A DNA stretch of 11,933 nt. Origin: Bog-473 sp035552095 (GTDB lineage: Bacteria; Actinomycetota; Acidimicrobiia; Acidimicrobiales; RAAP-2). Made by a program: the position numbers and the translations under genes. Below, one piece after another: positions 7,558-11,933 of the stretch (the stretch's first letter is position 1; each line of letters starts with the position of its first letter). The stretch spans positions 1 through 11,933 of the forward strand of contig DASZMA010000004.1 of NCBI GenBank assembly GCA_035552095.1, given 5' to 3'. The notes beneath the pieces are model-generated. The model ran no database searches. It saw only the letters and a program-made list of their open reading frames with translations, and was not told the DNA's origin.

Positions 7558-7587
7558 GGTAGGACATTGGTTCTAGGATCATGCGCC
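7551..7587. promoter_or_regulatory. Inverted repeat between divergent operons, candidate operator
   Basis: GGCGCATG at 7551-7558 and CATGCGCC at 7580-7587 are perfect 8-base inverted copies separated by 21 bases, with arm centres 29 bases apart (just under three helical turns). The left arm covers the ATG start of the GT39-like gene. The right arm lies in the leader of the transporter operon. Such a dyad between divergent genes is the usual form of a binding site for a dimeric regulator. An 8-base match in a gap this short could still arise by chance. Confidence 0.35.
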
Positions 7588-7630
7588 GCCGGGGGGATCT
7601 GGACCGCAGAGGAAGGGAGGGAACGCGAGC
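7558..7630. promoter_or_regulatory. Divergent promoter region between glycan operon and ABC transporter operon
   Basis: These 73 bases must hold the promoters of both operons unless transcription enters from elsewhere. On the plus strand, TAGGAT (7574-7579) fits the TANNNT -10 pattern and would give a leader of about 45 bases, but no -35 box is visible at the right distance. On the minus strand, TAGAAC (7575-7570) overlaps it and would start transcription almost at ATG 7557, but it is a poor match. GGGAGGG (7615-7621), nine bases before GTG 7631, is a clear ribosome site. Confidence 0.4.
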
Positions 7631-8578
7631 GTGGGCAAGTACATAGCCAAACGCGTCGTGCTCCTGATCATCATCATCTTCTTCGTCTCGGTGGCTTCGT
7701 TCTTCCTGGTGCATCTCCTGCCGGGCAATCCGGCCGTGGCCATCCTCGGGCCGAACGACACGCCGCAGAACGCGGCCATCCTCAACCACCAACTCGGCCT
7801 CGACAAGGGATTGTGGGAGCAGTACTTCATCTGGATCGGGCAGGTGCTCCAGGGCAACCTGGGCCAGTCGTACACGACGCACCAGACCACGACCGCCATC
7901 CTGTCGCAGGCCTTCCCGATCGACATTGAGCTGATCGTGATCTCCCAGCTCATGGCCTTCGCCGTCGCCTTCCCGATGGCCATGAAGGCCTCCCGCCGGC
8001 CCAACCGGCTCTTCGACCAGGTCTCCAACAGCACCACCTTCGCCATGCTGGCGCTGCCCCCTTTCGTCATCGCCCCGGTGCTGGTGCTCCTCTTCGCCGT
8101 GCACCTGCACATCTTCCCGGGGCCGGCCTCCTACGTGCCGCTGACCCAGAACCTGTGGACCAACCTGCACGCCATGCTGCTGCCCTCGATCGTGCTGGCC
8201 ATGGGATCGGTCGTCCTCTACTTCCGCCTGCTGCGCAACGACCTCATCGCCACGCTGCAGGAGGACTTCATCACCATGGCCCGCTCCAAGGGGCTGTCCG
8301 ACCGCCGCATCATGTGGCGCCATGCCCTGCGGCCCTCGTCGGTCTCCCTCCTGGCTTCGGCCGGGATCACCATCGGCGGGCTGATCGCCGGCACCCTGGT
8401 GGTCGAGTTGTTGCTGCAGCTGCCCGGGTTGGGGTTCCAGCTCATATCGAGCATCAACCAGGACGACTACACGGTGGTGCAGGGCATCGCGCTGGTGGTG
8501 GCGGTGGCCGTGGTGCTGATCAACTTCATGTTCGACTTCCTCTTCACCGTCGTCGACCCGAGGATCGCCCGTGACTGA
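7631..8578 (+). CDS. ABC peptide importer permease, DppB/OppB type
   Basis: The first permease of a dipeptide/oligopeptide (Dpp/Opp/nickel) importer, 315 residues, the usual length. The start is GTG 7631 with GGGAGGG nine bases upstream. The order of segments is standard: a membrane anchor (10-30) followed by LLPGNPA, an outside stretch with LGLDKGLWEQY (55-65) and GNLGQS (75-80), then five further membrane helices at about 97-118, 135-157, 178-199, 243-265 and 282-306. The EAA coupling loop that docks onto the ATPases is EDFITMARSKGLSDRRIMWR (211-230). The closing motifs LPGLG (264-268) and DDYTVVQG (278-285) are characteristic of DppB/OppB. The substrate is most likely short peptides, though the family also imports nickel, glutathione and other small solutes; sequence alone does not decide. 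Confidence 0.95.
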   Translation: MGKYIAKRVVLLIIIIFFVSVASFFLVHLLPGNPAVAILGPNDTPQNAAILNHQLGLDKGLWEQYFIWIGQVLQGNLGQSYTTHQTTTAILSQAFPIDIELIVISQLMAFAVAFPMAMKASRRPNRLFDQVSNSTTFAMLALPPFVIAPVLVLLFAVHLHIFPGPASYVPLTQNLWTNLHAMLLPSIVLAMGSVVLYFRLLRNDLIATLQEDFITMARSKGLSDRRIMWRHALRPSSVSLLASAGITIGGLIAGTLVVELLLQLPGLGFQLISSINQDDYTVVQGIALVVAVAVVLINFMFDFLFTVVDPRIARD

Positions 8579-9515
8579 CCTGTCCGCTACTTCGTTCGGC
8601 GGTCCCGGCTCCAGCTCCGGCCCCGAGATGGTGCTGGCCCAGGGCGGCATGTTGCCCAGCGACCTGGCGGACGATGCGACCACCAAGAAGCTGGGGCTGT
8701 TCTTCTGGCTCTGCGCCGGCTGGATAGCCCTGGTCGTCCTCCTGGCCATCATCGCCAACCTGCTCCCCCTGCCCAACCCGACCTTCCAGAACTACGCGGC
8801 GCCGCAGAACGCCGGCCCGGGCTGGGGCCACCTGCTGGGCACCGACGACCTCAACCGCGACATTCTGAGCCGGCTCATCTTCGGCGCCCGGGTCTCGCTG
8901 GTGGTCGGCTTCGGCGGGGCGCTGATCGGGCTCCTGCTGGGCGGCGTCCCGGCCATGGTCTCGGCCTACCGGCGGGGCCGGGTCGACACCTTCTTGAACA
9001 CGACGTCCTATGTGGTCCTGGCCTTCCCGGTCATCGTGGCGGTGATCGTGATCATCACCTTCTGGGGCCACGACCTGTGGAAGATCACCCTGGTCATCGG
9101 GATCTCGGCCGCCCCGCTCATCTTCCGGGTGATCCGGGCCGCCACGCTGTCCTACGCCACCCGGGACTTCGTCACCGCGGCCAAGGCGCTGGGGGCCAGC
9201 GACAGCCGCATCCTGGCCCGGGAGATCCTGCCCAACATTCTGCCCACCGTGGTCTCCTTCGGGCTGATCGGGGTGGCCACCATCATCGTGACCGAGGGCA
9301 CCCTGGCCTTCCTCGGGCTCTCGGTGGCCCCGCCCACCCCGAGCTGGGGCAACATGCTCAACGAGAGCGCCAACCTGCTCTCGGGCAGTGCCGGCCAGAC
9401 CAACCCGTGGCTGGTCATCTTCCCGGCCAGCGCCATGTTCCTGCTCCTCTTCAGCTTGAACGTGGTGGCCGACAAGCTGCGGGCCTACTTCGACGTGGCC
9501 GAGGTGAAGCTGTGA
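8571..9515 (+). CDS. ABC peptide importer permease, DppC/OppC type
   Basis: The second permease, 314 residues. It starts at GTG 8571 inside the end of the first permease gene (8-base overlap), with GAGGA six bases upstream within that gene. An unstructured, Gly/Ser-rich cytoplasmic N-terminus of about 40 residues precedes membrane helix one (41-65), a common feature of DppC/OppC proteins. The hallmark HLLGTDDLNRDILSRLIFGA (87-106) opens the conserved permease domain. The EAA coupling loop lies at about 199-225 (DFVTAAKALGASDSRIL). The LAFLGLSVAPPTPSWGNML stretch (245-263) is diagnostic. It pairs with the neighbouring permease to form the membrane channel. A stop-start overlap follows with the first ATPase gene. 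Confidence 0.95.
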   Translation: MTDLSATSFGGPGSSSGPEMVLAQGGMLPSDLADDATTKKLGLFFWLCAGWIALVVLLAIIANLLPLPNPTFQNYAAPQNAGPGWGHLLGTDDLNRDILSRLIFGARVSLVVGFGGALIGLLLGGVPAMVSAYRRGRVDTFLNTTSYVVLAFPVIVAVIVIITFWGHDLWKITLVIGISAAPLIFRVIRAATLSYATRDFVTAAKALGASDSRILAREILPNILPTVVSFGLIGVATIIVTEGTLAFLGLSVAPPTPSWGNMLNESANLLSGSAGQTNPWLVIFPASAMFLLLFSLNVVADKLRAYFDVAEVKL

Positions 9516-10510
9516 CCCCTCCCCTGCTCCAGGTGGACGACCTCCACGTCTCCTTCGCCACCGCCCGGGGCGCCGTGCAGGCGGTGCAGGGCGTCTCCCT
9601 GTCGTTGGAACAGGGGAAGACCTTGGGCATCGTGGGCGAGTCCGGCTCGGGCAAGACGGTGCTCTCCCGGGCCATCATGGGCCTGCTGCCGCGCCACTCT
9701 GCCACCCAGACCGGCTCGGTGCGCTACGAGGACAAGGAGATCCTCAACGCGCCCAACGACGAGCTGCGCCAGCTCTGGGGCACCCACATCGCCATGGTCT
9801 TCCAGGACCCCATGACCTCGCTCAACCCGGTGCTGCGGGTGGGCCACCAGATCACCGAGCCGCTCAAGCTCCACCTGAAGTTGGGCCGGGACGAGGCCAA
9901 GGAGACGGCCCTGTCCCTGCTCATGCAGGTGGGCATCCCCTCGCCGGTGGAGCGCTACGACGCCTATCCGTTCCAGCTCTCGGGCGGCATGCGCCAGCGG
10001 GTCATGATCGCCATCGCCCTGGCCTGCGCCCCCCGCCTGCTCATGGCCGACGAGCCGACCACCGGCCTCGACGTCACCGTGCAGGCCCAGATCCTCGACC
10101 TGCTGAGCACCCTGCAGCGCGAGCGCCAGATGGCCATGGTCCTGGTCACCCACGACCTGGGCGTGGTGGCCACCCGCACCGACGAGATCATCGTCATGTA
10201 CGCCGGCAATGTGGTCGAGCGGGCGCCCACCCGGGTCCTGTTCTCCCAGATGTCCATGCCCTACACCGAGGCCCTGCTGCGCTCGACCCCGCGCATGGCC
10301 AACCCGAGCCACACCCGCCTGCTCTCCATTGAGGGACGGCCACCGGATCTGATCACCCCGCCCGCCGGCTGCCCCTTCGCCCCCCGCTGCCCCTACGCCC
10401 AGGACAAGTGCCACAAGGTGAAGCCCCCGCTGGTCGAGGGGAACGTCCCGGGCCACAGCTACGCCTGCTGGTACCCGATCAGCCCACCCGAACGGGTGGT
10501 GGGGTCGTGA
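9512..10510 (+). CDS. ABC peptide importer ATPase, DppD/OppD type
   Basis: A 332-residue ATPase. GTG 9512 overlaps the upstream stop by four bases (GTGA) and has GAGGTG close upstream; longer in-frame starts lie far inside the permease gene. The nucleotide-binding motifs are intact: Walker A GESGSGKT (42-49), Q-loop FQDP (Q98), signature LSGGM (156-160), Walker B LLMADE (176-181), D-loop TGLD, and the H-loop histidine (H214). The C-terminal oligopeptide-type extension (about 245-332) has four cysteines, C287, C293 and C300 in the GCPFAPRCPYAQDKC block plus C319, the arrangement reported to bind a [4Fe-4S] cluster in some Dpp/Opp ATPases. It should power uptake as a heterodimer with the next gene's product. 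Nothing in the sequence suggests loss of activity. Confidence 0.95.
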   Translation: MTPPLLQVDDLHVSFATARGAVQAVQGVSLSLEQGKTLGIVGESGSGKTVLSRAIMGLLPRHSATQTGSVRYEDKEILNAPNDELRQLWGTHIAMVFQDPMTSLNPVLRVGHQITEPLKLHLKLGRDEAKETALSLLMQVGIPSPVERYDAYPFQLSGGMRQRVMIAIALACAPRLLMADEPTTGLDVTVQAQILDLLSTLQRERQMAMVLVTHDLGVVATRTDEIIVMYAGNVVERAPTRVLFSQMSMPYTEALLRSTPRMANPSHTRLLSIEGRPPDLITPPAGCPFAPRCPYAQDKCHKVKPPLVEGNVPGHSYACWYPISPPERVVGS

Positions 10511-11475
10511 GCGTGAGCGATCCGGCGCCCCTGCTCACCGTCGAGGACCTGGTGGTGTCCTTCACCAAGGGCCACCAGACCGTGCAGGCCGTGGCCGGCA
10601 TCAGCTTCGAACTGTTCCAGGGCGAGACGCTCGGCCTGGTCGGCGAGTCCGGCTGCGGCAAGTCGACCACCGGGCGGGCCATCGTCCAGGTGGAGAAGCC
10701 CACCTCGGGCCGGATCAACTTCGGCGGCACCGAGCTGACCTCGCTGGGCCGGGCTGACCTGCGCACGATGCACACTCAGGTGCAGATGATCTTCCAGGAC
10801 CCGGTGTCCTCGCTCAACCCGCGGCGCCGGGTGTCCGACATCGTGGCCGAGCCGCTGACCATCTGGAAGATCGGCACCAAGGACGAGCGCCGGCAGAAGG
10901 TCAACGCCATGCTGGACTCGGTGGGCATCGACCCCTACATTGCCGGCGGCCGCCGGCCGCGCGAGTTCTCCGGCGGCCAGTGCCAGCGCATCAGCATCGC
11001 CCGGGCCCTGGTGCTCGAGCCCAAGCTGCTGGTCTGCGACGAGATCGTCTCCGCCCTCGACGTCTCGGTGCAGGCCCAGATCCTCAACCTGCTCGAGGAC
11101 CTCAAGGCGGCCCACAACCTGACCGTCCTCTTCATCGCCCACGACCTGGCCGTGGTCAAGAACGTGAGTGACCGGGTGGCGGTGATGTATCTCGGGCGGC
11201 TCTGCGAGATCGCCCCGTCGGACACCCTCTACCAGGCGCCGGCCCACCACTACACGGCGGCGCTGCTGTCCTCGGCCGTCGAGCCCGACCCCGACGCCAC
11301 CCGCACTCCGGTGATCCTGGCCGGGGAGCCGCCCAGCCCCATCAACCCGCCGTCGGGCTGCCGCTTCCGCACCCGCTGCCCCCGGGCCGAGGCCCGCTGC
11401 GCGCAAGAGGTGCCCGAGTTGCGCCAGATCGCCACCGGCCACCAGGTGGCGTGCCACTTCCCCATCGGGAGCTGA
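10507..11475 (+). CDS. ABC peptide importer ATPase, DppF/OppF type
   Basis: The partner ATPase, 322 residues. GTG 10507 overlaps the upstream stop by four bases; a second GTG two codons later is equally readable. Motifs are Walker A GESGCGKST (46-54), Q97 in FQDPVSSLNPRRR, signature FSGGQ (154-158), Walker B LLVCDE (174-179) and H212. Two positions differ from the enteric pattern: the signature runs on as FSGGQCQR rather than GGQRQR, and the residue after the catalytic Glu is Ile (CDEIVSALD) rather than Pro. Neither removes a catalytic residue, and both may be ordinary in actinobacteria. The C-terminal extension again carries four cysteines (C285, C291, C298, C316). Its last codons hold the GGGAG that probably serves the next gene. 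Confidence 0.95.
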   Translation: MSVSDPAPLLTVEDLVVSFTKGHQTVQAVAGISFELFQGETLGLVGESGCGKSTTGRAIVQVEKPTSGRINFGGTELTSLGRADLRTMHTQVQMIFQDPVSSLNPRRRVSDIVAEPLTIWKIGTKDERRQKVNAMLDSVGIDPYIAGGRRPREFSGGQCQRISIARALVLEPKLLVCDEIVSALDVSVQAQILNLLEDLKAAHNLTVLFIAHDLAVVKNVSDRVAVMYLGRLCEIAPSDTLYQAPAHHYTAALLSSAVEPDPDATRTPVILAGEPPSPINPPSGCRFRTRCPRAEARCAQEVPELRQIATGHQVACHFPIGS

Positions 11476-11480
11476 CCCGG

Positions 11481-11933
11481 TTGGGTGGGCGGCTGCGGCT
11501 AGGGCGACTGGCCCTCATGGTCGCGGCGATCGGATTCGGCGGGAGCGTGCTGTTGGCGTCAGGGCCTCTGGCAGGGACCGGAGGGGTCGGCGCCGGGGCT
11601 GCCGCTTCCGAGGTTGCTACGGTCGCTGTGGTCACGCCGGTCCAGCCAAATTCGGTGCGCGCCTTCGGTGTCCCTGCGCTGGGTGACCTGGCCGGGCAGA
11701 CGCTCAACCAGCCCATCGTGGGCATGGCGTCCACACCCGACGGGGGTGGGTACTGGCTGGTCGCCCGGGATGGGGGCATCTTCAGCTTTGGCAACGCGCT
11801 GTTCCACGGTTCGACCGGGAGTCTCACCCTCAACCAACCCATCGTGGGAATGGCGGCCACGCCCGACGGCGGCGGGTACTGGTTGGTGGCGGGCGACGGC
11901 GGGATCTTCAGCTTCGGGGACGCGTCGTTCTTC
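11481..11933 (+). CDS. Secreted 42-residue-repeat protein, C-terminus beyond right edge (partial)
   Basis: The open frame runs to the edge with no stop (151 codons). I choose TTG 11481: GGGAG (11467-11471) lies nine bases upstream, and this start gives a proper signal peptide with an Arg-rich head (residues 4-9), a hydrophobic core (about 10-30) and AGAAA-type cleavage sites near 40-42. ATG 11517 is in frame but would remove the positive head. After a spacer of about 30 residues, two copies of a 42-residue repeat begin at residue 75, each containing PIVGMA.TPDGGGYWLVA and DGGIFSFG. Such repeats occur in large secreted actinobacterial proteins and probably fold as beta-propeller-like blades; I know of no established biochemical role. 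The gene begins five bases after the transporter's last stop, so co-transcription is likely. It may carry a catalytic or wall-binding domain beyond the window. Confidence 0.8.
   Translation, partial: MGGRLRLGRLALMVAAIGFGGSVLLASGPLAGTGGVGAGAAASEVATVAVVTPVQPNSVRAFGVPALGDLAGQTLNQPIVGMASTPDGGGYWLVARDGGIFSFGNALFHGSTGSLTLNQPIVGMAATPDGGGYWLVAGDGGIFSFGDASFF
11703..11828 (+). repeat. Protein-coding tandem repeat, unit 1 (126 bases, 42 residues)
   Basis: This unit runs from LNQPIVGMA to GSLT, in frame. Over the 35 residues shared with unit 2, 30 are identical, while 13 codons differ silently. The repeat is therefore kept at the protein level and is not a recent DNA duplication. Confidence 0.9.
11829..11933 (+). 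repeat. Protein-coding tandem repeat, unit 2 (cut by the window edge)
   Basis: The second copy starts exactly 126 bases after the first and is visible for 105 bases. It replaces R with G, N with D and L with S at loop-like positions while keeping the YWLV and GGIFSFG cores. More copies are to be expected to the right. Confidence 0.88.

Noticed and set aside
7581..7646. A 21-codon Arg-rich reading frame in the leader, overlapping the first permease start
   Set aside because: It could act as a regulatory upstream frame, but AGGA is only two bases from its ATG, too close for a normal ribosome site, and nothing else supports translation.
6019..7929. A 636-codon open frame on the plus strand
   Set aside because: It is antisense to the GT39-like gene and runs into the permease gene in a wrong frame. 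The composition is low-complexity, with no domain.
7541..8776. A 411-codon open frame on the minus strand
   Set aside because: It is opposite the permease genes and rich in His, Asp, Glu, Gln and Gly. The plus-strand frame has clear family motifs, so this is a shadow.
9077..9511. An upstream extension of the first ATPase to 9077
   Set aside because: It overlaps most of the second half of the permease gene and encodes a Pro/His/Gly-rich shadow. GTG 9512 gives the normal ATPase start.
10408..10506. An upstream extension of the second ATPase to 10408
   Set aside because: These 33 residues overlap the cysteine-rich end of the first ATPase and are not part of the family. GTG 10507 makes the usual GTGA coupling.
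11342..11860. Minus-strand open frames opposite the repeat protein
   Set aside because: Their products are Pro/Arg/Ser-rich without domains, while the plus strand encodes a signal peptide and clear protein repeats.

Overview
This is a very GC-rich window, densely coded, with many GTG and TTG starts and long spurious open frames opposite the real genes. All of this points to an actinobacterium. The class Acidimicrobiia is my best guess, because the gene at the right edge carries 42-residue 'TPDGGGYWLVA.DGGIFSFG' repeats that I associate with that group. That placement comes from recall, not from a search.

The left part (1-7557) is a six-gene run on the minus strand, read right to left. The genes are a GT39-like polytopic glycosyltransferase (5947-7557), a PIG-V/GT76-like mannosyltransferase homologue (4778-5950), a soluble FAD enzyme of the UDP-galactopyranose mutase-like/HemY-like family (3174-4706), a large polytopic GT-C-like membrane protein (1259-3163), a small proline-rich single-pass protein of unknown function (822-1259), and another polytopic GT-C-like protein that runs off the left edge (1-825). 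Four of the six gene boundaries are 1-4 base overlaps or a 10-base gap. The exception is a 71-base gap before the FAD gene, which holds a good ribosome site, a hairpin and a weak promoter-like hexamer. Together the genes look like an assembly line for an extracytoplasmic glycan or glycolipid built from polyprenyl-phosphate sugars. No cytoplasmic nucleotide-sugar glycosyltransferase and no flippase is in view.

The right part (7631-11475) is a plus-strand ABC importer operon of the dipeptide/oligopeptide family: two permeases (DppB/OppB-type and DppC/OppC-type) and two ATPases (DppD/OppD-type and DppF/OppF-type). Its genes overlap by 8, 4 and 4 bases. No substrate-binding protein gene lies in the window. 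Five bases after the last ATPase starts a secreted repeat protein (11481 onward, cut by the right edge) that may be co-transcribed.

The two divergent operons are separated by only 73 bases (7558-7630). This gap, with the first start codon of the glycan operon, holds a perfect 8-base inverted repeat that could be an operator serving both sides. No stretch over 300 bases lacks a gene. I see no RNA gene, insertion sequence, CRISPR array or convincing terminator.
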